Shown here: piece by piece, positions 54,545 through 60,982 of the stretch
Layout: each line of letters opens with the position of its first letter
Position numbering within the stretch: the stretch's first letter is position 1
Assembly: GCF_002245695.1 (NCBI RefSeq)
Contig: NZ_NOII01000002.1
Coordinates: 1 to 64,000, forward strand
Source of the DNA: Fictibacillus aquaticus
Lineage (GTDB): Bacteria; Bacillota; Bacilli; Bacillales; Fictibacillaceae
DNA length: 64,000 bases
Direction: 5' to 3'
The notes under the pieces: generated by a model
The model's database searches: none
What the model was told of the DNA's origin: nothing
What the model saw: only the letters and a program-made list of their open reading frames with translations
Translations under genes and position numbers: made by a program

Positions 54545-55057
54545 TTAAGCTCCGATGGCTATTGATGACAACTGCTTTAAAATCTTAAAGAAGATTGGTG
54601 ACATCTGAATCAGCAGGTGGGTCATCGCGATCTTACCGACTCCTTCCCAAGTGTCCCCGCTGTCTCTAAAGTAGGACATGAAAATTTTCCATAGAATCAT
54701 AGCGCTGGCTACTGGGAACGAAATACTGATTAGGATGGAAATCAACGGGTCGAACAGAGTCCCGATGGCTGCAAGCATTTCCCCTCCTACCGCTTTTCCA
54801 ACTTCATGTGCTCCTTTCTGCATGCCGTCTGTGATAAATCCAGCAGGAATGGGCTGAGAGGCTACTGAGATAATTTCACTGCATTGGCTGACAGGTTCGG
54901 CTGCAAACGCTTTTGGTGCAAACGCGAGTGGAATTAATGATCCCGCAGCTGCAGCTTTGAATTTTGTGGTCGCTTTTTTATTCTCTTGCTTATAATCACC
55001 ACTCATAAAATCTCTGAAACTTATTGTCTCTGTCTTTCTAAAGCCGAACGCTGCCAT
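54545..55057 (-). CDS. Membrane protein of the mobile element
   Basis: One hundred seventy residues. Basic N-terminus, a hydrophobic AAAAGSLIPLAFAPKAFAAE segment that looks like a signal peptide with an AFA-A cleavage site, then two membrane helices (FDPLISILISISFPVASAMI and the end). The layout is like small conjugation or phage envelope proteins, but I cannot name the family. ATG 55057 is 10 nt after GAGGAG. It follows the replication-relaxation gene by 16 nt. Confidence 0.65.
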   Translation of the reverse strand: MAAFGFRKTETISFRDFMSGDYKQENKKATTKFKAAAAGSLIPLAFAPKAFAAEPVSQCSEIISVASQPIPAGFITDGMQKGAHEVGKAVGGEMLAAIGTLFDPLISILISISFPVASAMILWKIFMSYFRDSGDTWEGVGKIAMTHLLIQMSPIFFKILKQLSSIAIGA

Positions 55058-55073
55058 CTTCTTCACTCTCCTC

Positions 55074-55655
55074 TTATTTAATGTCGTCGTAAACGAACAC
55101 GTTGCCTGGCATTCCTGAACAATACTCTGTCAGCTTTTTTTGCCTGTAGTCGTTGCCTGTTACCCAAAGTAAAGCAGGGAAGTAGCCAAAGTCTTTATTC
55201 TTTTGAAACATTCTGCTTTCAAACAGCTTTCTGTACTTTTCAATTTTCTTTTTGTTATCTGTCATGGTGTTCTGGTTATCCACCTCAAGAAAGTGCCACT
55301 TGCCGCCTTGTCGGAAAAGCGCGTCACAGATCACAGAGCCGCCGATCTTCATCTCGTTCTTCCAGTCAGCTGGCTTTCCAGCAAAAATGTAGAATTGATT
55401 ACGCATGATGAAGTGCAAGGCTTGAGGTGTTTTCTTACGGACTTTTTCATACCCAATCATTTCGCGGCCTTCTTTGCTAAGATAATAAACGGTGTCACTG
55501 CCCTCTCGAAAGGAAGAGAGATAGATGTTCATGTCTTTTAATACACGGTTCGTATTCCTCTTGCTTTTCAATTGATGGAGGACCTGCAGCTGATCTCTAG
55601 TGAGATAATGAAGTTTCTTCAAAGAGAGCAAAATCATTTCTTGACGGTGGTTCAT
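55074..55655 (-). CDS. Replication-relaxation family protein
   Basis: One hundred ninety-three residues. An N-terminal winged-helix region (LKKLHYLTRDQLQVLHQL) is followed by an alpha/beta domain with ALFRQGGKWHFLEVDNQ, a possible nuclease-like core with Asp, Glu and the following Lys-rich KKKIEKYRK. Replic_Relax proteins are found on plasmids and prophages beside FtsK-type ATPases. Start lies in the end of the ftsK-like gene (59-nt overlap) behind GGAGG. Confidence 0.78.
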   Translation of the reverse strand: MNHRQEMILLSLKKLHYLTRDQLQVLHQLKSKRNTNRVLKDMNIYLSSFREGSDTVYYLSKEGREMIGYEKVRKKTPQALHFIMRNQFYIFAGKPADWKNEMKIGGSVICDALFRQGGKWHFLEVDNQNTMTDNKKKIEKYRKLFESRMFQKNKDFGYFPALLWVTGNDYRQKKLTEYCSGMPGNVFVYDDIK

Positions 55656-56880
55656 CGGCGGCAGCCTCCTCTGTTTTCTCGATGTAATTCTGTAAAATTA
55701 CTTCATCCATTTCTTTCTCAGTCATCCAAGGTGTCTGCAGAACGGTTCTGACTGACCCTCTTTTGTAGATGGCTCTGCCGGTGATCTCTGGCAGCTGATC
55801 GGCTCCTGGTGCGTCTAGGATCACCATGCTCGCGCTTGTGGTATCTACTCGAAAGCATAGCCTGGCATCGGAGTTACGCTTTAATTGCACAGGAACCACG
55901 TCAACAGTTGGATGCTGCGTCGCTGTCACGACGCGTATACCTTGTGACCGGCCGAGGCGAGCGATGTTGGAAAGCAGATACTCGCATTCCTCTTTAATCG
56001 CCCTCAGCTCTTTTGACACTTCTTTATGGCTGGCAAGCTCGCCGATCTCATCGATGACGATGAAGTGTCGTTCTTTTATGTTGGCAGCAATCACGTCCCT
56101 GGCTTTCATCTCCTTTAAACGACCAAGGGTTTTCTTCATCTCTTCCACGACGTTCTGAAGTACTGTCAGCGCATCCTCCGGCTCATCCGCATAATTGACC
56201 ACTTGCCGGCAATCACGGAACCTGTCAAACTCGATGCCGCCTTTCAGGTCAATCAGCGTGAATCGCACATCTTCTGGATGCTGCTGCATCAAGTGGCTGA
56301 TCATCATATCAAGGAAAGAAGATTTGCCGCCGCCAGTCGCTCCGCCGACCAGCATGTGATAGATCTTATCGAAGTTATGAAACGTCATGTTCTCTCGGTC
56401 CATTCCGATCGGCACGGTCCACCCATGAAGGTTCTCGGAAATCTCCGAATAATTGAAGCTTGATGGAATAGAGTGGTTGTAAACCTTCACATGCAGCGTT
56501 CCGTCATACGACAGTTCCACTTGCTTTTGGTGGATCTTCTTTTTCGTCAGCATTTGTTTCATATGAGGGAACGCTTTGAGATTGACCTCCAGCTGACGTC
56601 TTTTGTTGTTCAGACCATCTTGAATTGCGCCTATTTTTTTCTCATAGTCCTCGAGGGAATTGCCAAGTGGGATCCGGTAAATGTATTCCGTTCCCCAGCT
56701 GTGCCGTCTTTTACGTAGCAGCCTGTTTGTCACAACCCTTCCGTCCTCTTTTTTATTCAATCCACAGTTTGCAAAAATCTTCTGCAGTTTCTGGGCATCG
56801 CTCATCCCTCCATCTTTTTGTGCATGAGCATAAACCGCGATCGATCCGAAAAGCAGGGAAGAAGCAACCTCGAAAATCAT
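55597..56880 (-). CDS. FtsK/SpoIIIE-type DNA translocase
   Basis: Four hundred twenty-seven residues from ATG 56880 (or TTG 56883, nearer the GAGGAG site). One N-terminal hydrophobic segment, then an FtsK-like motor with Walker A GGATGGGKSS (179-188), DLKGGIEFDRF, Walker B HFIVIDEIGEL and VTATQHP. Short compared with chromosomal FtsK and lacking the gamma winged helix, like plasmid or phage partners of Replic_Relax proteins. The frame to 57018 runs through a perfect inverted repeat and is not favoured. Confidence 0.88.
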   Translation of the reverse strand: MIFEVASSLLFGSIAVYAHAQKDGGMSDAQKLQKIFANCGLNKKEDGRVVTNRLLRKRRHSWGTEYIYRIPLGNSLEDYEKKIGAIQDGLNNKRRQLEVNLKAFPHMKQMLTKKKIHQKQVELSYDGTLHVKVYNHSIPSSFNYSEISENLHGWTVPIGMDRENMTFHNFDKIYHMLVGGATGGGKSSFLDMMISHLMQQHPEDVRFTLIDLKGGIEFDRFRDCRQVVNYADEPEDALTVLQNVVEEMKKTLGRLKEMKARDVIAANIKERHFIVIDEIGELASHKEVSKELRAIKEECEYLLSNIARLGRSQGIRVVTATQHPTVDVVPVQLKRNSDARLCFRVDTTSASMVILDAPGADQLPEITGRAIYKRGSVRTVLQTPWMTEKEMDEVILQNYIEKTEEAAADEPPSRNDFALFEETSLSH

Positions 56881-56968
56881 CAACCACCATCTCCTCTCAC
56901 CAAGTTCGAACGGATCCTCCTGTGCGCCACCGTCTTTGATAATTCTCAGAGAGAATACCTTCAGCAAT

Positions 56969-57026
56969 CGGGAAGCTTTGCATCCTGTGTTATTTACTGA
57001 TGCCATGCAGGATGACAAGCTTCCCG
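56969..57026. repeat. Long inverted repeat upstream of the FtsK-like gene
   Basis: Arms of 20 nt at 56969-56988 (CGGGAAGCTTTGCATCCTGT) and 57007-57026 match in 17-18 positions, with an 18-nt loop (57006 side). It lies between the ftsK-like gene and the divergent XRE gene. It could be an origin, transfer site or operator. Not followed by a T-run. Confidence 0.6.
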
Positions 57027-57173
57027 CTTGCTATGACATATTGGGCATTCGTCAGGAATTTTGTTCGGGAATAGTAAAGAATATGGGCGGCGGGCTTGTC
57101 ATTTGTCTGTCCTTAAAAAAATTCTTTGCAGGGACGAGCAATTATTCATCGAATTTTATTTATGGGTGATAAT

Positions 57174-57374
57174 ATGGAGCTAACGTGTCGGTTAGAGGAA
57201 ATCTTGCGTGTCCGCGGGCTTAAGAAAGGTTTTGTTGCAGCAAAAGCAAATATTGGTGTTTCAACGATGAGCCTTCTTGTACAAGGAAAACAATTGCCAT
57301 CACTACCTGTTGCTTTTAAAATAGCTGAAGTACTTGAATTAAGGATTGAGGATATATGGATAAAGAAGAATTAG
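57174..57374 (+). CDS. XRE-family DNA-binding protein
   Basis: Sixty-six residues: a compact Cro/CI-type helix-turn-helix (GFVAAKANIGVSTMSLLVQG, then PSLPVAFKIAEVLELRIEDI). ATG 57174 follows GGTGAT; the frame to 57126 lacks a site. On the plus strand, opposite to the late genes, so probably a regulator of the element. Overlaps the next gene by 19 nt. Confidence 0.82.
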   Translation: MELTCRLEEILRVRGLKKGFVAAKANIGVSTMSLLVQGKQLPSLPVAFKIAEVLELRIEDIWIKKN

Positions 57375-57571
57375 CTGATTGTGATTACTGCCTGCGCACT
57401 GGTCGAAGGAAGAATCTGGCGCGTTTGATTGTTGGGTATGATGTGCACATGGGGCGAAACGTTGAAAGGTTTTATTGCCCGCAATGCCTGCGGATCGTGG
57501 AGGCTGAGATTAAGGAGCTTCCGTGGGTGCAGGAGTATGGGTATACGGTGGATTATCCTTTTAAAAAGTAA
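57356..57571 (+). CDS. Small zinc-ribbon-like protein
   Basis: Seventy-one residues with CDYC near residue 9-12 and CPQC at about 41-44, a likely Cys4 zinc ribbon. Rich in Arg and Tyr. Not recognised. It starts inside the XRE gene after GAGG and ends at a bidirectional terminator, so the two form a small operon. Confidence 0.65.
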   Translation: MDKEELADCDYCLRTGRRKNLARLIVGYDVHMGRNVERFYCPQCLRIVEAEIKELPWVQEYGYTVDYPFKK

Positions 57572-57597
57572 AAAACGAGGCCAAGTGGTCTCGTTTT
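57572..57597. terminator. Bidirectional terminator
   Basis: AACGAGGCC AAGT GGTCTCGTT with T-runs on both sides (wobble pair in stem). Confidence 0.8.
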
Positions 57598-57598
57598 T

Positions 57599-57883
57599 TT
57601 ATGTAGTCGTATGCTGCTGTTCTTGTAATGTTCTGCTCTTTTTTACGTCCTTAGGCTCTAAACGATGCAGAATCTCGGTTACGGCTATTAATGTACAGCC
57701 GAAGAACAATGATGTAATCATGCAGAAAAAGGCATAAATCAATCTTAAAGGGTGTGGATCATTGTTCTCATAACCGGCAGTAAGACCTGGGGTTACTACT
57801 TCTAGAGAAGTACCGATATAGAGTCCTGCTAGTATCCCAGATGCAATAATAATGATACCGACTTTTTGAAATAAATTCACCAT
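57599..57883 (-). CDS. Two-helix membrane protein
   Basis: Ninety-four residues; hydrophobic helices at about 8-25 and 48-68 and a polar, Gln/Thr-rich end. Not recognised. It follows the SecB-like gene by 16 nt with AGGAGG at 10 nt before the ATG, so it may belong to the same cassette or be an unrelated phage accessory gene. AT-rich like its neighbours. Confidence 0.6.
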   Translation of the reverse strand: MVNLFQKVGIIIIASGILAGLYIGTSLEVVTPGLTAGYENNDPHPLRLIYAFFCMITSLFFGCTLIAVTEILHRLEPKDVKKSRTLQEQQHTTT

Positions 57884-57899
57884 CCATTTAAGCCTCCTA

Positions 57900-58316
57900 T
57901 TATTTTTTACTACTCTTTATTATTGGAGGAACAATATAAGGTGTACCGAATTTTTTTCCAGTGATAAAAGATATTGTTAAAGATGCTTCTGCTAATAATG
58001 GGTATGAAATTTGATTTATATTCTCTTTAAAGTGAAGTTTAAGTTCGTCTTCTGATCCATTATAATTGGTTTCAATTGTAAGATCTGCACGCATTTTTAA
58101 CTCAATTATTTTTAGGTCATCAATATAAATTTTTTCAACTGTCTCTAATACAATTTCGGATTTTGTTAACGAGATTATTTCAACATTGTTTTCACGACTA
58201 ATAGTACCACCAGTAATGTCATCATCATTAGAATTAACCATTAATGAATGGAGATTGATATCATTGACTTTTACATTCAAGTCTATAGAATTTCCTTCGT
58301 TCATTTTTTCATTCAT
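57900..58316 (-). CDS. SecB-like chaperone (third gene of hicAB cassette)
   Basis: One hundred thirty-eight residues, beta-rich with alternating polar/hydrophobic strands (IDLNVKVNDINLHSLMV, LKIIELKMRADLTIETNY), then a helix and loop, ISYPLLAEASLTISFITGKK, and an end with FGTPYIVPPII. This layout and the final G-x-P-x-I-x-P-P resemble SecB-type chaperones (usually about 140-170 residues). SecB is normally absent from Firmicutes; stand-alone SecB-like genes next to toxin-antitoxin pairs form TAC systems. The ATG follows GGGAGG within the end of hicB. Identification by pattern, not alignment. Confidence 0.6.
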   Translation of the reverse strand: MNEKMNEGNSIDLNVKVNDINLHSLMVNSNDDDITGGTISRENNVEIISLTKSEIVLETVEKIYIDDLKIIELKMRADLTIETNYNGSEDELKLHFKENINQISYPLLAEASLTISFITGKKFGTPYIVPPIIKSSKK

Positions 58317-58319
58317 ATG

Positions 58320-58868
58320 CTATTGCCTCCCGAAATGGGGTTGATTTTTTTTATATGATTGTTGAATGAATGGTTCCCAATCATCATAACTATCAATTCT
58401 TACAGGGATATCCATTCCTTTGTGATGCGAGCTATCAACTATTACATGAATTGAATTGTTGACGTTATTAGAGATCATCTTTTGGACCTCATTAAGAAGG
58501 TTTTTCTGACTGAATCTTTGTGAAATCACACTCAATAAGTATTGATTTAAGCTTATACCTTCTTCACGAGAAGTTTCTGCTAATTCCCTGTGCAGAGACT
58601 TTGGAAGTCTTAAAGTAAACTTCCCACTGTATTCTTCTACAGTATGCTTAGGCACAGGAATTTCAATGCCTCTTTTGATCGCAGTCATTAGCCAAATTGT
58701 TTTGGCGTCCTTAAGATTGTTTATTGCTTCTTCAGGACTCTCCCCATCTGCTATGCACCCATTCAAATCAGGATGGCTAGCTAGCCATCCGCCACCATCT
58801 TCTTCAGATAATGGATTAATTTCGATCTTATACTCTAACTCTTGATAATAACTTAGTTCTTTAGCCAA
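58320..58868 (-). CDS. hicB: HicB-family antitoxin with long C-terminal extension
   Basis: One hundred eighty-two residues from TTG at 58868, 7 nt after GAGGAGG. N-terminal partial RNase H-like HicB domain (GGGWLASHPDLNGCIADGES, then PEEAINNLKDA); central ribbon-helix-helix about residues 79-118 (KFTLRLPKSLHRELAETS). Residues 119-182 are extra: they include IHVIVDSSHH, YDDWEPFIQQSY and end NQPHFGRQ. Such aromatic-rich tails are reported as chaperone-addiction segments of TAC antitoxins. Starts 2 nt after hicA; a SecB-like gene follows after 3 nt. Confidence 0.88.
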   Translation of the reverse strand: MAKELSYYQELEYKIEINPLSEEDGGGWLASHPDLNGCIADGESPEEAINNLKDAKTIWLMTAIKRGIEIPVPKHTVEEYSGKFTLRLPKSLHRELAETSREEGISLNQYLLSVISQRFSQKNLLNEVQKMISNNVNNSIHVIVDSSHHKGMDIPVRIDSYDDWEPFIQQSYKKNQPHFGRQ

Positions 58869-58870
58869 GG

Positions 58871-59122
58871 TTATTCCTCCTCGGAATTTAACTTTTCAAT
58901 TAACGCAATGATTTTCTTTGCGTACACAGTTTTAATACGATTATTATGAACAGGAACTGGGATCATTTCATCATCGTCATCACTATAGACGATGAAATGG
59001 CTACCGCCTGAAGGGTTGTCAACAGTTATTCCATAATGTTCAATGACTGTGACAAATAAATCCCACTTTACATCTTTGGGATTATTCATTATTTTTTCAA
59101 ACCGTTTTCGTATTCTTGACAT
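58871..59122 (-). CDS. hicA: HicA-family toxin
   Basis: Ribosome-independent mRNA interferase of the double-stranded RNA-binding-fold HicA family, 83 residues. The catalytic histidine is His42 in SGGSHFIVY, and VPVHNNRIKTVYAKKIIALI is the conserved C-terminal part (toxin fold ends with a helix). It is a little longer than the shortest HicA proteins, with the N-terminus RIRKRFEKIMNNPKDVKW. First gene of the cassette with two direct-repeat operators upstream. No inactivating change seen. Confidence 0.9.
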   Translation of the reverse strand: MSRIRKRFEKIMNNPKDVKWDLFVTVIEHYGITVDNPSGGSHFIVYSDDDDEMIPVPVHNNRIKTVYAKKIIALIEKLNSEEE

Positions 59123-59145
59123 TTACCCCTCTCCCATATTCTATT

Positions 59146-59196
59146 CATTTGCACCGCATTTGATACCAGAAATCATCTTGCACCATATACAATACC
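59146..59196 (-). promoter_or_regulatory. Paired operators before hicA
   Basis: Read on the minus strand, GGTATTGTATATGGTGCAAG (within 59174-59196) and GGTATCAAATGCGGTGCAAA (within 59146-59167) are direct repeats with starts 28-29 nt apart, both ending GGTGCAA(G)ATG. They lie 24-75 nt before hicA over the likely promoter, fitting autoregulation by the HicB ribbon-helix-helix domain. Confidence 0.6.
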
Positions 59197-59272
59197 ACTA
59201 ATTTCTCCAATATTAAACATTTTCCTTTTTTTTCTTAAAAATAGTGTGATTTTTTTTGGAGAACGCAAATAA

Positions 59273-59300
59273 GCCCTGACTCCAATATTGGAATCAGGGC
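59273..59300 (-). terminator. Terminator after the amidase
   Basis: GCCCTGATTCCAA TA TTGGAGTCAGGGC with one mismatch, followed by TTATTTG on the minus strand. Confidence 0.75.
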
Positions 59301-59306
59301 CTTCGC

Positions 59307-60314
59307 TTAATATCCTTTCGATTTCAAAACAGCCTGCAATCTCTTCCTCGTGTTCGGGCCATACACACCGTCTACCTCATATGGAAGGTAGACCATCTGG
59401 AACCGTTTCACAGCATCTACTGTCTTAGGGCCATAGCTGCCGTCGTTCACGCCTGACTTGAAATACACCGCATCAAGTGCTCGCTGTAGCTGTTTGACCG
59501 CCTCACCTTTTGCTCCTGACTTTAGAACACCAGCTGGCAACGGGTACTTGTATGTTTCCTGCGGTTTCTTTGGAGTTCCTGGCACAGGTGTATGCGCGTT
59601 CTTAGCTTTACCGAGCTTGATAACTTGTCCAACTTTTAGTTTTCTTGGATCAACGTCAGGGTTAGCCGCGATCAGATCCTCGGTCGTAATGCCGGCTGGA
59701 CCATCTTGGCCTGCGATGGAGAAGAATGTATCTCCTTCTTGAATGACATACTCCCCAGGCAGAGGTGCCGGCTGAACAACTTTTACTGGCGGGTTAAAGT
59801 AAAAAGCCGCCCTGTAGTCGAACACACAGCACGGTTTCCAGGAGTAGCCTGGCATCTCATTATGCGCTTTGTCTTCCTTCCCGATTCCGTCACGGATGAA
59901 TGCTGCATGCAGCTCCGAGATCGTGAGCAGTGTGGCTTCTGCCAGTTTCTCTGATCGGTAGTCCCCAGCCACGCAGATGCCGACCGCCTGCTTGTTGCTG
60001 TTGCCGACGTGATACGATTTCACACCCGGATCATGCGCCCACACGATGCGAGCTCTCATGCGTCCGTCAGGTCCTTTAATCAGGTTCTTCGGCTCGACGA
60101 CAAAATGATACCCGATTCCTGGCCAACCGTTTCCGGTGACGTGAAACCGGGCGAAAGCTTCCGCTGTGGATCCGGCGAGATCCGAATTTGTGAGAGAGTG
60201 GTGCCAGACACGGGTCGTTTTAGCGTTGACCCCAACATTTACGTAGCTCCCATTACTCGGCAGCTTGCCTCGCATATCGACCAGCTGCGGTAGTTTTTCA
60301 AATGAGTACCCCAT
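59307..60314 (-). CDS. Phage N-acetylmuramoyl-L-alanine amidase (endolysin)
   Basis: Three hundred thirty-five residues in three parts: Amidase_2/PGRP catalytic domain (1-170) with zinc ligands His38 or His39, His151 and Cys162 or Cys163 nearby; a LysM module (187-235, IQEGDTFFSIAGQ); a C-terminal PG_binding_1 domain (about 264-332, DGSYGPKTVDAVKRFQ). Cleaves murein at the end of the phage cycle. Directly after the holin (no gap). Typical lysis module. Confidence 0.93.
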   Translation of the reverse strand: MGYSFEKLPQLVDMRGKLPSNGSYVNVGVNAKTTRVWHHSLTNSDLAGSTAEAFARFHVTGNGWPGIGYHFVVEPKNLIKGPDGRMRARIVWAHDPGVKSYHVGNSNKQAVGICVAGDYRSEKLAEATLLTISELHAAFIRDGIGKEDKAHNEMPGYSWKPCCVFDYRAAFYFNPPVKVVQPAPLPGEYVIQEGDTFFSIAGQDGPAGITTEDLIAANPDVDPRKLKVGQVIKLGKAKNAHTPVPGTPKKPQETYKYPLPAGVLKSGAKGEAVKQLQRALDAVYFKSGVNDGSYGPKTVDAVKRFQMVYLPYEVDGVYGPNTRKRLQAVLKSKGY

Positions 60315-60758
60315 TTACAGCACCTCATCTTTCTTTTCTTCTAATTTTGGTTCGATCGGAATGACGTCTTTATGCTGCGGCTGCAGCTGTGTAAAGCGCT
60401 CTTTAAACTGATCAGGAAACTGCAAGCCTAGTTTAGAAGCATTTTCGATGAGCGATGTAAACTCAATCCCGATTAAGTAAAACACGATCATGTTGCGAAA
60501 CACATTGTTTCCGGTCATGTAATCCGCTTGCGTGGCAGCGATGACCATGCAGATCATCACGAGCTTTTTCTTGATTCCTTCATAGGCTCTTTTGCTGGAG
60601 ACCTCGCTTTTTTTGTAGCCGATGATCCAGCCCGTCACAAAATCAATCACCATTAAAATTGCCAGACAGGAAATCGCCTTGTCCAACCCCCCCACTAAAT
60701 AAGAAATGGTCAACCCGCTGCCCCCCACAATACTTGCCCAGAGTGTGTCTGTTTTCAT
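60315..60758 (-). CDS. Phage holin
   Basis: One hundred forty-seven residues with three or four membrane helices (LTISYLVGGLDKAISCLAIL, VMICMVIAATQAD, MIVFYLIGIEF) and a charged C-terminal tail (EPKLEEKKDEV). DFVTGWIIGYKKSEVSSKRAYEGI carries the signature of the Holin_4/TcdE-like family. Good GAGAGGAG site. Permeabilises the membrane to release the amidase next to it. Confidence 0.9.
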   Translation of the reverse strand: MKTDTLWASIVGGSGLTISYLVGGLDKAISCLAILMVIDFVTGWIIGYKKSEVSSKRAYEGIKKKLVMICMVIAATQADYMTGNNVFRNMIVFYLIGIEFTSLIENASKLGLQFPDQFKERFTQLQPQHKDVIPIEPKLEEKKDEVL

Positions 60759-60784
60759 TTTTTTTTCTCCTCTCTTTTTGTATA

Positions 60785-60811
60785 TAAAAAAAAGAGCCAG
60801 TTATGGCCCTT
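60785..60811 (-). terminator. Terminator before the lysis module
   Basis: GGGCCA TAAC TGGCTC followed by eight T on the minus strand; it lies between the tail and lysis genes. Confidence 0.7.
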
Positions 60812-60980
60812 ATTTCAGTGTTAATAGTTCATTTTCCACTTTGTAAAGATGAATGTTCAACAGCACATCCAAGCTCACCGCGAATTCATATTCATATTCG
60901 CGGTCTGGAATGACGTTCTCGCTGCCACCGAAGGTTTCAATGATGTGTCCTGTTCCGTCTGTGTTCACGTAAATTATCAC
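60810..60980 (-). CDS. Small phage protein, 56 residues
   Basis: GTG at 60980 with GGAGGG 6 nt upstream gives MIIYVNTDGTGHIIETFGG then EYEYEFAVSLDVLLNIHLYKV. It begins inside the stop region of the tail gene. Position and size match the small proteins after phage tail fibre genes (XkdX-like), but no XkdX motif is visible. Function unknown. Confidence 0.6.
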   Translation of the reverse strand: MIIYVNTDGTGHIIETFGGSENVIPDREYEYEFAVSLDVLLNIHLYKVENELLTLK

Positions 60981-60982
60981 GG

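Noticed and set aside
56881-57018. N-terminal extension of the FtsK-like protein
   Set aside because: It covers a long inverted repeat and control region; GAGGAG supports a start at 56880-56883.
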